The notes under the pieces are model-generated. The model was given only the letters and a program-made list of their open reading frames with translations. It was not told the DNA's origin and searched no databases. From assembly GCF_021513275.1 (NCBI RefSeq), contig NZ_CP090978.1:2542001-2606000 (forward strand): a stretch of 64,000 bases of DNA. Reading direction: 5' to 3'. A program made the translations under genes and the position numbers. This DNA comes from Paenibacillus hexagrammi. Its GTDB lineage: Bacteria; Bacillota; Bacilli; Paenibacillales; NBRC-103111. Shown here piece by piece: positions 31,371 to 41,690 of the stretch; position 1 is the stretch's first letter, and each line of letters opens with the position of its first letter.

Positions 31371-33750
31371 TCAATCACTCCTTGGAACAATTTCGTAGCA
31401 GCAGCCCTTGTTCGTTCCAAATGCAACGAGATTCGGTCCGAGCTCCTTGGCCGTGATACGGCTGCCATCCTGCAGCACTTCCACAGGTTCCGATATTCGC
31501 AGACGGAGCTCCTTGCCGGCCAATGATCGGATACTGGCGCGCCGCAGCTTGCCGTGCTCCCACTGGATATCGATCTCAAAAAGCGCCCCGTGCCCGAAGC
31601 CCCTTTACGCCGCCTGATTCCCATGAAGCCGGCAAAGCAGGGAGAAGCTGAACGGACCCGCCATGGCTTTGCAGCAGCAATTCAATTATTCCTGAGGCAC
31701 CTCCCAAATTGCCGTCAATTTGGAAAATATTTAGCTTCACCTTCGGATGCCGGTGAGCGTTCATCAAGTTCGGATGCAAACCACCGAGCAATTCATTCAG
31801 GAAGCGGCTCGCTTCCTCAGGCTCTCCTAGTCGAGCCCAAAAGCTAATCATCCAGGCACAGCTCCAGCCCGTATGCGCGCCACCGTGTTCGATGCGGCGT
31901 TCAAGCGTTCTGCGGCAGGCGTCTGCGAGTTCCGGATGGTCATGCTGCGTAATTAGATCTAGCGGATGAAGCGCGACCAAATGCGCGATGTGGCGATGCC
32001 CCGGCTCGAACTCTTCGAAGTCATCCTTCCATTCCTGAAGCTGCCCGTATTTACCAATGCGAAACGGTGACATTCGTCGAAGCGCATTCTCTAATTCCTT
32101 GATAAAGCCGAGCTCGCCGTCCTCTTCGCGCAGGATGCGGAGCGCTTCCAAGCAATGAATGAACAGGCTCTTGAACAGTACCAGATCCATAGTCGCACCT
32201 TGCGTTACACTGCTTTTTTGCCCATCCGGCGCTAGAAAGTAATTTTCCGGCGATGTGGAAGGACATGTGACCAGAGTTCCATCCTTAGCCTCGACCAGCC
32301 AATCCATCGCAAACAAAGCGGCTTCCTTCATTGCAGGGAATGCATGTTTGAGAAATGACTCGCTTTGGCTGAAGGCATAATGCTCCCATAAATGCTCGCA
32401 TAACCATGCTCCTGCTATCGGCCAAAACGCCCAACTCGGCGATCCGCTTACCGGCGTTGCAGTTCGCCACAAATCAATATTGTGATGGGCCGTCCATCCT
32501 CGGCACCGATAGTGAGTGCTGGCTGTCTTACGTCCTGTAACCCGCAGATCTTCAATCAAATCAAACAACGGCGAATGGCATTCAGATAGATTACCGGGCT
32601 CCGCCATCCAATAATTCATTTGGACATTAATGTTTGACGTCCAGCTACTGCACCACGGTGGTCTCATGCTATCGCTCCAAATGCCTTGCAAATTGGCCGG
32701 CTGTGAACCGGGGCGCGAACTGGATAGCAGCAAATACCGGCCGTATTGGAAAAACAGGGCAGCAAGATCGGGGTCAACGGCACCGTTCTTCACCGCTTTT
32801 ATCCGAGCATCCGTTGGTGTTTCGCTGAAATCCGGACCGTCAAGATGGATGGAAGTGCGGCCGAACAATGCCGAATACTCGCGTATATGCCGTTCTTTCA
32901 ACTGTTCATATCCCATCGATTCAGCCTTCATTAGCATGGCTTCACTAAGCTCAGTCGGACTTTTCCCTGATGTGGCCGGATCCTGGTCGAAACCGTTATA
33001 ACTCGTTGCAGCCGTCAGCAGTAAAGTCACGCTTCCCGTCCCGATGATGCGAATCCTTCCGCCGTTGACTTCAACTCTCCCCTTATCTGTGAGAGCAAGC
33101 AGCTGCAGAGCATAACCGATCCCTCTACCCTCTGCATATTGAACGGGATCCGACGATTTGACGGTATTGGGCAAAACATGGACCGGACAGCGCCCGGACA
33201 GCGTCATCCGATTCCTTGACGATTTCTCGACTTGGAATTGCAGCGGGCTGTGAAGCAGGACGGTCATCCCGATTTTGCGTTCACTTTGCAGCCGTATAAC
33301 CATGACTTGATCGACAGCTGAAACGAACACTTCTCTCGTGAAGATAGCATCGTTTTGGAAGATACTTCACGCTTGCGATCCCTTTTTCCAGGTCCAGTTC
33401 CCTTCGGTAGTCCGAGATACCTCCTGTTCATCGAAAACAAGCTCCAAATCGCCAAGCGGCAAATACGATTCGATCTCCGGACCTTCCATGTGCCGTTCTA
33501 TCATGTTCTCAGCCTCAGCGTATTGGTTCGAAAAAATAAGATCGCGTACATGATCCAAATGATTTACGGCATCATAATTGACCGTATCTCTTGGTTCCCC
33601 GGACCAAATTGTATCCTCGTTCAGCTGAATACGCTCTCTGTCAGTGCCGCCGTACATCATTCCGCCGAACTGGCCATTGCCGACGGGAATCGCTTCAAAC
33701 CAGGATGCAGCCGGCTGGGTAAACCATAACGCCAATCCCCTATCTGACAT
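31371..33750 (-). CDS. GH95 alpha-L-fucosidase / alpha-L-galactosidase, second copy, three frameshifts
   Basis: Aligns along its length with the intact GH95 at 13495-15852: [81 protein letters not shown] and [14 protein letters not shown]. Breaks are near 33425 (one base missing before [13 protein letters not shown]), near 33345 (one C too many) and near 31604 (five T instead of four). Corrected length is about 793 residues. ATG at 33750 follows GGAGGG. The two GH95 copies are well diverged, which suggests different linkages, for example L-fucose and L-galactose. Confidence 0.85.
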
Positions 33751-33766
33751 CTTCTTCCCTCCAAGT

Positions 33767-36484
33767 CTACTCGTACAGCCAATCCAAGGTAGCGATGCCG
33801 TCGTTCTTGTGCTCGACATCGCGCGTACGGATGTCCAGTTCAGCCGGAATCACACCTAAGATCAGGTATGCTCCCTTACCGAAATCGAGCGTATGCCTTC
33901 CAGCTTCATATAGAAACGTATGGACGTTCACGGATGGGTAGGCATACAGACGAAGCCCTTTACGCAATACTGGTGCATACCCGCCGCGGTCGTCGGCATG
34001 CGTGTTTTCTTCCAAGCTTGGGACTTGCAGCCATTGCTCATCCTTTGAGTTGAAATAGCCGATCAGCACTTTCGACGGGCGCTCCAGCTCAATATCGACC
34101 GTCAAACCTGACAATCCCGCTTGCCTTTGACTGAACCGGATTCCGGTTAATCCTTGTAGCTCCTCCGCGCAGCCGACAATGTGAATGTCACCGTCGGTGA
34201 ACACTTCCGCCTCTTTTTCCACTCGGTATTTTTCAGCATAATCAGACAGTATTTTAAAAGGAGCCTCTTCCCATCGAACGATCGGAGCCTGACGATTTTT
34301 CAGAGCTTCGGGCAACAAGCCAGACTTAAGTTCCTGCAAATGAGTGCGGAAGGAGTGCAGCTCCGCAGTATACACCGGCAAGCATGCGGTCCAATGCCTG
34401 AAATCGAGTCCGCCCCGTATCGGTACTTTCCGCTGCGGCGTCTGCATACTGTTCGCGTATAAGTACCTCGTTTCTGTAAGAACCGTCAGCTCCCTGTAAG
34501 CGTTTAAACTTTGCTCCAACTGTTCAGCCGCTTCTTCCAGCAGATCGAGACGGTTAAAATACTCCCCTTTGACTGTATGCTTATACGTTAAAATGAAGAT
34601 CGCCGCCCGTATTTTATGAACATACGCGTCTACCATAAGGCTAATGGCTTTCATATCGTCAGCCAAACGCTCAAATTCTTCTTGATTGCGAGATACGTGA
34701 CTGCGTGCGCGTCCAATCGCTTGCACCGCTTGACGCGCATGCCTGAGGACATCGTCAATGATATCAGTCGGCGTCTCACCGACGTGCGGCTCTCCGCCCA
34801 TTTCTTTAAGAATATACGCCTCCAACCGTTCGCCTTGGGGTGATTGGGATTCCCACAGATCCGGCCATGGCATATGACGTTCGGGGTTGGTGAGCTGACT
34901 CATCGTCATACCGAGACTCATCGTTTGGCGGTTGCCTTCGGTGATGCCGAATCGGCGCAATAGCTTAGGAGCACACTCGCCTGATGCCTCGTATGCGTCC
35001 AATACGGCTTCACCGGCTTCCCGGCTGCCGTAACGCTTGGCAAGTGTCTCGATCCAGTAATGGCGTTCAGCTTCCGGATCCCGATCCGGGTTCCAGGCAT
35101 AGCGAAACCATGCCGCAAACCAAATCCAGTCGCGGTCCAGCTGCCGCAGACGCGGTACTGTTTTATCCGGCGCGTAGGGCCAATCCCAGAAAAACAAGGG
35201 ATACAGGTGCAGACCGCTTACTTTCAAACGGTATTTGGCCGCCTGCATGCATTTTTGAATAAATGAAGGAGCTCCGTAACGGAATGGCTCCAGATTAGCC
35301 AATATGTGCACGTTCACAATATGAACCGTTTCAAGGGAACCAAGACGGTTATGGGTCTCCTGCCACTTGCCGCGCGGTGTGTAAGTCGTCAATGATTCGC
35401 CGTTGTACTTGGCCTCCGTATACAAATTCGGATACAATGGCAGTGCCGCTTCGATGACTTTTTGCGGTTCGATGGCATGCGAACGAAGAATAATCGGCGG
35501 CTTTTCCTTCACTTTTGACTCCTGCAGTCCTTCCAATAGCCCGGCAAGTATCGTTTCATTAAACCATTCCACCCCGTAAATTTGTCCTTGTAAAACTTCG
35601 CCCAGGCAAATCATCATTCCGACATTAGGAAACGATTGGACAAATGCGGAGATCGATTTCTTGTAGTAATCCCTCGTGATTGGCAGCGGCTTCGGTTGAT
35701 GCAACTTCAAGCCGTGCTTTTCGGCAAACGGCAGCGGAATGTGAATGTTGTAAAATTTTACGACGACCCATATTCCCCGTTTGTCGGCTTCTTCCGTGAG
35801 GTATCTGAATGTCTTTACATTAAGTTCAAATTCTTCTTCCGAGACCTCAAGAGCTTCCGGATAGTCAGCCAGCTTGACCAGGGATGAGAACGGATGCCCG
35901 GACCATAGGTAAACCACGTTACACCGCTGCTCTACCATCATGTCGAGAAAATCCGTCCACAAAGCGCGATCGTAGAACCAAGGAAAGCGTTCCGGCGTGA
36001 TTGGATATTCATACGTCTGACGCGGCGGTTCAACCGTTGTTTTCTGGAGACCGATTGCCGGTCCTCGAAGAGCAAATTGCGGTGCATCGCCGTAAGCAAT
36101 ATCGTCAGGCAGCTCCCCGTTAGATCGAATTCTTCGTGCCAGCTCTAAGCAGCCGTACAAGACGCCAGAATCACTCCCTCCTGAAACTGTCGTTAACTTC
36201 CCCGGACAAGAAGCGATATAATACCCTTCTCCCTCAGGAGCCTCCGTGTGATACAACAATACATCACGCTCTTCCAAACGCTGCAGCAATTCCGATTCTA
36301 CGCGGTTTCCCGCAAAAATTTTTAGTCCCGGCGCCAATCTATAGTTATCCCAGGTCCAAGACGCTTCTGCTTGATGTACGGTATACCCGCAATCTTCTAG
36401 GGCTTGAGCGAGTTGGCTAAGTCCGAACTCCACCCGCGGTGCGCAATGGCGTTCGAAGCCTATCGTAACAGTTTTGGTTGTCAT
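33767..36484 (-). CDS. Putative large glycosidase with GH20/GH67-type N-terminal domain, 905 residues
   Basis: Intact. The N-terminal domain ends in SGGSDSGVLYGCLELARRIR, the hallmark of the small alpha/beta domain that precedes the TIM barrel in GH20, GH67 and GH84 enzymes. A barrel follows (FALRGPAIGLQKT, FLDMMVEQRCNVVYLWSGHP, IWVVVKFYNIHIPLPF, MMICLGEVLQGQIYG), then a long helical region and a C-terminal beta domain (GIRFSQRQAGLSGLTVDIEL). The ICLGEV Glu is a candidate catalytic residue. No signal peptide. Its ATG overlaps the GH29 stop as ATGA. I cannot assign a GH family; a uronidase acting on RG-II (GH138-like) is one idea, held loosely. Confidence 0.55.
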   Translation of the reverse strand: MTTKTVTIGFERHCAPRVEFGLSQLAQALEDCGYTVHQAEASWTWDNYRLAPGLKIFAGNRVESELLQRLEERDVLLYHTEAPEGEGYYIASCPGKLTTVSGGSDSGVLYGCLELARRIRSNGELPDDIAYGDAPQFALRGPAIGLQKTTVEPPRQTYEYPITPERFPWFYDRALWTDFLDMMVEQRCNVVYLWSGHPFSSLVKLADYPEALEVSEEEFELNVKTFRYLTEEADKRGIWVVVKFYNIHIPLPFAEKHGLKLHQPKPLPITRDYYKKSISAFVQSFPNVGMMICLGEVLQGQIYGVEWFNETILAGLLEGLQESKVKEKPPIILRSHAIEPQKVIEAALPLYPNLYTEAKYNGESLTTYTPRGKWQETHNRLGSLETVHIVNVHILANLEPFRYGAPSFIQKCMQAAKYRLKVSGLHLYPLFFWDWPYAPDKTVPRLRQLDRDWIWFAAWFRYAWNPDRDPEAERHYWIETLAKRYGSREAGEAVLDAYEASGECAPKLLRRFGITEGNRQTMSLGMTMSQLTNPERHMPWPDLWESQSPQGERLEAYILKEMGGEPHVGETPTDIIDDVLRHARQAVQAIGRARSHVSRNQEEFERLADDMKAISLMVDAYVHKIRAAIFILTYKHTVKGEYFNRLDLLEEAAEQLEQSLNAYRELTVLTETRYLYANSMQTPQRKVPIRGGLDFRHWTACLPVYTAELHSFRTHLQELKSGLLPEALKNRQAPIVRWEEAPFKILSDYAEKYRVEKEAEVFTDGDIHIVGCAEELQGLTGIRFSQRQAGLSGLTVDIELERPSKVLIGYFNSKDEQWLQVPSLEENTHADDRGGYAPVLRKGLRLYAYPSVNVHTFLYEAGRHTLDFGKGAYLILGVIPAELDIRTRDVEHKNDGIATLDWLYE

Positions 36485-37803
36485 CTCTGCGCGGGCCCTC
36501 CTTTCAAAAACAATTCAATGACCGGAACCGTAACATCCGGTTTTTTCACCGGGAGCGATAGGACCAGTGTGCTTTCATCCCTGCCTTCTTTGTACGCTCC
36601 ATTCTCGATGCCGCTCTCCACAAAACCTTGCTTAAATCGAATTTCAGAGGCATCGTTTAGCAGCTGCGCATATTCCACTTGTCCCGCCATACCTTGCAGA
36701 TGAATGCTTTTAAACGGCCAGCTGTACACGTGCACATACAATCGGTTTAGTGAAGGATTATAGGTTAGACGACAATCTTGCGGACATCGGATTGATTCCG
36801 GCGCTTGTGTACAACCATAGATTGACCGGCTGTGCCGCCTCATCCATTCGCCGATTCCCTTCAAACGATCCATGGTACGTTCGTCAAATTCGCCGCGACC
36901 GGTAGGCCCGACGTTCAAAAGCAGATTGCCCCCCTTGCTGACGACATCAATCAGCATTTTAACCAGCATATCCACACTTTTCCATGACTCCTCATCGCGG
37001 TAATATCCCCAGGACCCGCTGAACGTATGAGGCGTCTCCCAAACAACACGTTTACCGTCAACTTGAACCCATTTGGTCGGCAAATATTGCTCAGGCGTCG
37101 TAATATCTCCGCCGATTTGCAGACGATCATTCAGCAAAATATTCGGCTTCAGCTTACGGATCAGCTTAATCAACTCCTCACTGCCCCAGTCTTCCTTCCC
37201 TTTGCCGGATAAGCCGTTTTCCGCAGGAAATGAAAAATCGTAAAACAGCAAATCTACGTTGCCGTATTCGGTCATCAATTCCTTCGTTTGCCCAAATAAA
37301 TAATCGCGATAACGGGAAAAGTCCTTGTTAGCGTTATTGGAGACTGCTTCTGGATCAAAACGCAATGGATGCTTCGTATCTACGGTGTAATCCGGATGGT
37401 GCCAGTCAATCAGTGAGTGATAAAAACCGACTTTCATCCCCCGCTTACGAAACGCATCTGCCATCGGTCTGATCAAATCCCGACCGGCCGGTGTGTTCGG
37501 CGCTTTGTAATCGGTCAGCTTGGTGTCCCAAAGGCAAAATCCTTCATGGTGCTTAGTCGTCGCAACTACATATTTCATCCCGGCATCGAAAGCGAGTTGC
37601 GCCCACAACTCCGGATCGTACAAATCAGGGTCGAACTTATTAAAATATTTGTTTCGGTATGCTTCTCCGCTCAATCTCTCCCTTGACTGCAGCCATTCAT
37701 GTCTCGCCGCCAGCGAATACAGCCCCCAATGGATAAACAGTCCGAACCGGTCGTGTGTAAACCATCCGCTGTCACCAGTTGTTTGTTCTACTTCAAAGGT
37801 CAC
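36481..37803 (-). CDS. GH29 alpha-L-fucosidase
   Basis: 440 residues. GH29 signature segments: FTHDRFGLFIHWGLYSL, YVVATTKHHEGFCLW, MKVGFYHSLIDWHHPDY and the nucleophile Asp189 in GNVDLLFYDFSFP; GGNLLLNVGPTGRGE marks the end of the barrel, followed by a beta-sandwich. It retains L-fucose or related L-sugars by the double-displacement mechanism. No signal peptide. GTG start at 37803 with GAGGGGG upstream; stop overlaps the next gene. In an RG-II setting it would act on fucosyl or 2-O-methyl-fucosyl residues; fine specificity cannot be read. Confidence 0.9.
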   Translation of the reverse strand: MTFEVEQTTGDSGWFTHDRFGLFIHWGLYSLAARHEWLQSRERLSGEAYRNKYFNKFDPDLYDPELWAQLAFDAGMKYVVATTKHHEGFCLWDTKLTDYKAPNTPAGRDLIRPMADAFRKRGMKVGFYHSLIDWHHPDYTVDTKHPLRFDPEAVSNNANKDFSRYRDYLFGQTKELMTEYGNVDLLFYDFSFPAENGLSGKGKEDWGSEELIKLIRKLKPNILLNDRLQIGGDITTPEQYLPTKWVQVDGKRVVWETPHTFSGSWGYYRDEESWKSVDMLVKMLIDVVSKGGNLLLNVGPTGRGEFDERTMDRLKGIGEWMRRHSRSIYGCTQAPESIRCPQDCRLTYNPSLNRLYVHVYSWPFKSIHLQGMAGQVEYAQLLNDASEIRFKQGFVESGIENGAYKEGRDESTLVLSLPVKKPDVTVPVIELFLKGGPAQR

Positions 37804-37835
37804 AAGCTTTCCCCCTCTTTTTGAAGTTTTTTTCG

Positions 37836-38606
37836 TTAATCAAAAACCTGTAAAACCGACCTGCCTCCGTCTACGACGAGATTTGCGCCGGTAATAAATG
37901 CCGCTTCGTCGGAAGCAAGAAATAATGCAGCATTCGCTACGTCAGACGGCTTTCCCAGACGCCCGATCGGATGTACCGCGAGCATGGCGTTAAACTTTTT
38001 CTCCCGATCTGGAAAAGTCTGCATGTATGTTTCGGCTAGTGGTGTTTCAATATACCCCGGACTGATCGTATTTGCTCGTATACCCCTTCCGGCAAAATCG
38101 ACACATATACCTTGAGACATGGCCAGCATGCCCGCTTTTGAAGAGTGGTACGGAAAATGGTCCTTCTGTGTTCGGAAAACGTGGGTTGAACCAATGTTGA
38201 CGATACTGCCTTCACCTTCATCCAACATAAACGGAATCGCATGTTTGCAGCAGTACCAAGCGCTTTTCAAATTCAAATTCATGACTTGTTCCCACTGGGC
38301 ATCGTCAGCCGTCACAACGTTGGTCTGGCAGCTGACCCCGGCGTTATTGACGAGAACATGCAGACCTCCAAAATGCTGTTTGGCGGATTTCATCAATTTC
38401 AACACTTCAGCCTCAACGCGTATATCTGCGCGAATAAATATGGCTCTTCCACCTTGCTTGACGATCTCTTCGACAACCCTATTTCCTTCGTCGGAAATGT
38501 CATTGACAATGACTCCGGCACCCTCCTCGGCGAAGCGTTTGGCGATTGCCTCCCCGATTCCGGATGCCGCCCCGGTAACCACTGCTGTTTTTCGGTCCAG
38601 CCTCAT
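37836..38606 (-). CDS. Short-chain dehydrogenase/reductase (SDR)
   Basis: 256 residues of the classical SDR type. Cofactor motif TGAASGIG at 11-18, NNAG at 87-90, catalytic Ser140, Tyr153 and Lys157 (YHSSK), and the ISPGYIETP segment. Similar to glucose 1-dehydrogenase and 3-oxoacyl reductase-like proteins; fucose and other sugar dehydrogenases also belong here. It precedes GH29 by 32 bases, so oxidation of L-fucose or L-galactose released by the glycosidases is plausible. Substrate not determined. Confidence 0.85.
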   Translation of the reverse strand: MRLDRKTAVVTGAASGIGEAIAKRFAEEGAGVIVNDISDEGNRVVEEIVKQGGRAIFIRADIRVEAEVLKLMKSAKQHFGGLHVLVNNAGVSCQTNVVTADDAQWEQVMNLNLKSAWYCCKHAIPFMLDEGEGSIVNIGSTHVFRTQKDHFPYHSSKAGMLAMSQGICVDFAGRGIRANTISPGYIETPLAETYMQTFPDREKKFNAMLAVHPIGRLGKPSDVANAALFLASDEAAFITGANLVVDGGRSVLQVFD

Positions 38607-38774
38607 AGAGTGATCTCCTTTAAAGATGTATACTGCTGCGAGCTTGCGGCAGAATTCAGTTCATGATCAGTTTACAAGAAAGCCGGCGCCCCATTATAGG
38701 CTGAATTCATCATTTATATAGGTGACGCGCTTCACTTGCCAACGAGAGCGTTAGACGAGGGGGAGCTCGAGGAG

Positions 38775-39704
38775 TACGCCTCTTGCTCGCGTGAGCCCAC
38801 GCCTCTTCCTTGTCTGCAGCAATGCCAAACATCGTTAGATGCGGCCCGACTCCTCGGGCTCGCTTCTCTAACGATGTCTAGCAGCTTTGCAGACTCTTGC
38901 TCGCGTGAGCCCACGCCTTTTCCTCGGCTGCAGCAATGCCAAACATCGTTAGATGCGGCCCGACTCCTCGGGCTCGCTACTCTAACGATGTTTAGCAGCT
39001 TTGCAGACTCTTGCTCGCGTAAGCACACGCCTCTTCCTCGGCTGCAACAATGCCAAACATCGTTAGACTAGGGCCCGCTTCCGGGGCCCGCTTCTCTAAC
39101 GATGTTTAGCAGCTTTGCAGACTCTTGCTCGCGTGAGCCCACGCCTCTTCCTCGGCTGCAACAATGCCAAACATCGTTAGACTTGAGCCCGCTCCCCGGG
39201 CTCGCTTCTCTAACGATGTTTAGCAGCTTTGCAGACTCTTGCTCGCGTGTGCCCACGCTTTTTCCTTGTCTGCAACAATGCCAAACATCGTTAGATGCGG
39301 CCCGACTCCTCGGGCTCGCTACTCTAACGATGTTTAGCAGCTTTGCAGACTATTGCTCGCGTGAGCTCGCGCCTCTTCCTCGGCTGCAGCAATGCTAAAC
39401 ATCGTTAGACTAGGGCCCGCTCCCCGGGCTCGCTTCTCTAACGATGTTTAGCAGCCTTGCAGACTCTTCCTCGCGTGAGCACACGCCTTTTCCTTGTCTG
39501 CAACAATGCCAAACATCGTTAGATGCGGCCCGACTCCTCGGGCTCGCTACTCTAACGATGTTTAGCAGCTTTGCAGACTCTTCCTCGCGTGAGCACACGC
39601 CTTTTCCTCGGCTGCAACAATGCCAAACATCGTTAGACACGTGTCCGCTCCCCGGGCTCGCTTCTCTAACGATGTTTAGCAGCTCTGCAGACTCTTGCTC
39701 GCGT
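38775..39704. repeat. Tandem array B: about eight units of exactly 114 bp with inverted repeats
   Basis: CTAACGATG occurs at 38868, 38982, 39096, 39210, 39324, 39438, 39552 and 39666, each 114 bp apart, with a further partial unit on the left. Each unit has the 13-bp arms TCTAACGATGTTT and AAACATCGTTAGA, and a small GC hairpin whose arms vary together (GAGCCCG/CGGGCTC, GGGCCC/GGGCCC, GCCCGA/TCGGGC). The array starts about 170 bases upstream of the SDR start and ends 15 bases from the SGNH hydrolase stop. It shares the core AACGATGTTT with array A. No coding capacity is inferred. Confidence 0.92.
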
Positions 39705-39718
39705 CTTGTAAAGCAGCA

Positions 39719-40362
39719 TCAAATTTTGACGCCAATATCCGATCCTACCACTGCCTTCAACCATGTCACAGCCATCAGCATATCTCCTAACGGATTCATA
39801 TGTACGCCATCTGTCGTTACATCTTTGCCGCTTTCATGCTGAATGAATTCAAGAAACGCTAAATGCGTGGGCACAAGAATCGCATCGTATTCTTTTGCCA
39901 GTCTGTTGACGATGTCTACGTAAGGTAGCAGCAACTGATTTCCCGTAGCATTTGGGTACTCCTTAATGATTGTCGGCTGCATAAGGATTGCTCGACAACC
40001 GGGTACTTGCTTCAACTTTTCGAGCAAGTTACGGTATATCGATTCATATCTGTCGGGATATACTTGTTCCGCATCTGCAGAATCTAATTGACGCCAAACG
40101 TCATTAATCCCAATGGAGATCGAAACCCATTGCGGCTGATGATCCAACACGTCGAGCGTCCATCTCTTTTCTAAATCGGTTACACGGTTACCGGACACGC
40201 CTTCATTGATGATTTTCAATCCCAGCTGCGGGTACATCGCCGTCAGATAATCATGAATCAGACGAACGTATCCTGATCCCAGCTTCAGCGGATCTTTTTT
40301 CTACCTTTATCGGTAATGCTGTCGCCGATAAAAACAATTTTCTCCTTCGCTCTAAACGTCAC
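39719..40362 (-). CDS. SGNH/GDSL-family esterase, one frameshift
   Basis: About 215 residues once AAAAAA near 40295 is read as seven A. Block I is VFIGDSITDKGR with the nucleophile Ser, block II Gly/Asn in INEGVSGNRVTDL, block III in SISIGINDVWRQL, and block V TTDGVHMNPLGDML with the Asp-x-x-His pair. GTG at 40362 follows AAGGAGGGG. No signal peptide. Rhamnogalacturonan acetyl-esterases belong to this superfamily, so deacetylation of pectic fragments is a reasonable guess. Array B begins directly after its stop. Confidence 0.8.
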
Positions 40363-40391
40363 GATAACCCCTCCTTATTGAATCACATTGC

Positions 40392-41315
40392 TTATACAGC
40401 CAGATGCTGCTTAACCAACCGGTACATCGCATCAAGCTGCTCCACCTCATGCTTATGATTATTTTTAAAACCACCGGCATCCCTCGAACGGCAGTACAGC
40501 AAAATCGGAAGTCCTCTGGTGCGCAGATGGTATTTCGCGTTGACGGGATACATTTGAAGCTCCACCAAAGACGCAGCTCCAAGGAAAGACTGTATCGTTT
40601 CCGCATGAATCTGTTCAGTGCTCCAAAGCTCAGTCAAACGAACATACAGATCGGGATGGAAATTTGCCATCACACCGCTGAATCCAGCCGCTCCCAAGCG
40701 CAGCGAGGCTAGCAGGGTAGCTGAATTGGCATTGAATATTTGGAGTGGACTTCCTTTTACTGCCTCTATTTTTGCTGCGATTTGCTGCAAATCGCAGCTT
40801 GTATCCTTTAAAAAAGAAAACCTGCCCGTATCCGCGCACTTTTTCAACAATTGCGGGGTTAAGAGCCTTTTGTACGGATAAGGACACTTCGTAAATACCG
40901 AACGGCACACCTGGAACACGGTCAATCAACTGCGTGACCCGGTCGAACCAAATTTCATCCGACTCTACTTCACCGGCCAATCGATTGCTGACTAACACAA
41001 CCGCTTTAACCCCCGTCTCTGCCATTCGCTGCACTTCTTCCACCTGTTCATCAAAAGAAACCGATATATGTCCTGAAGCAATCACCGGAACCCGCCCGGC
41101 GGCTTTTTCCGTGACAAACTGAGCGATACGCACTCTTTCCTCCAAGCTCAAATAAAACATTTCACTTGATTGACAAACGGCAAACAGCCCATGTACACCT
41201 TGGTCGATGTACCAATCAACCAACTGCTCCAACGCCCCGTAATCCACTTCGCCAGCATCGGTGAAAGGGGTCACCATGGCGTGGGCCAAACCCCATTCGG
41301 AATGTTCGCATCCAT
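40392..41315 (-). CDS. DapA-family (class I) aldolase/lyase, copy 1, two frameshifts
   Basis: The TIM-barrel lyase reads GVWPT(A)MVTPFTDAGEVDY, GVHGLFAVCQSSEMFYLSLEER, PVIASGHIS, PFGIYECPYPYKRLL and FSFLKDTSCD, the last with the Schiff-base Lys; the Tyr is in GIYE. Breaks: near 41277 (one base missing between CCCACG and CCATGG) and near 40895 (one G too many before TGTCCTTATCCG). ATG at 41315 lies inside array D. The corrected length is about 307. This family cleaves 2-keto-3-deoxy sugar acids to pyruvate and an aldehyde, or dehydrates them. With PdxA2 and the DUF1537 kinase nearby, cleavage of Dha or Kdo is proposed. Confidence 0.8.
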
Positions 41316-41690
41316 GGCTCCACTTCCTCTCGAATTATTCATCTATTGCACCATATCTTCTCGTATTATTCACATCGATTGCCTCATCCTCGCGCGAAAT
41401 GTTCGCATCCATGGCTCCACTTCCTCTCGAATTATTCATTTATTGCACCATATCTTCTCGTATTATTCACATCGATTGCCTCATCCTCGCGCGAAATGTT
41501 CGCACCCATGGCTCCACTTCCTCTCGGATTATTCATCTATTGCTCCATATCTTCTCGTATTAATCACATCAATTGCTCCATCACTCTCGGACTGTTCGCA
41601 ACCACGGCTCCATCTCCTCTCGGGTTGCTCACTACTATTATTCTTCATCCCCATTCGAAATGTTCACATCGATTGCTTCATCCCCGTTCG
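41303..41690. repeat. Tandem array D: four 97-bp units copied from the 5' end of the DapA-like gene
   Basis: TGTTCGCA landmarks at 41303, 41400, 41497 and 41593 give a period of 97 (last 96). Each unit is itself three variants of a 32-bp element. On the minus strand each unit repeats the ribosome-site and start-codon region of copy 1 (GAGGAAGTGGAGCCATGG). The array overlaps the first codons of copy 1 and the last codons of copy 2. Confidence 0.85.

Noticed and set aside
38732..39842. Open frames of about 100-130 codons in array B
   Set aside because: They are repeat-derived, present on both strands in several frames, and run into the antisense of the SGNH hydrolase gene.
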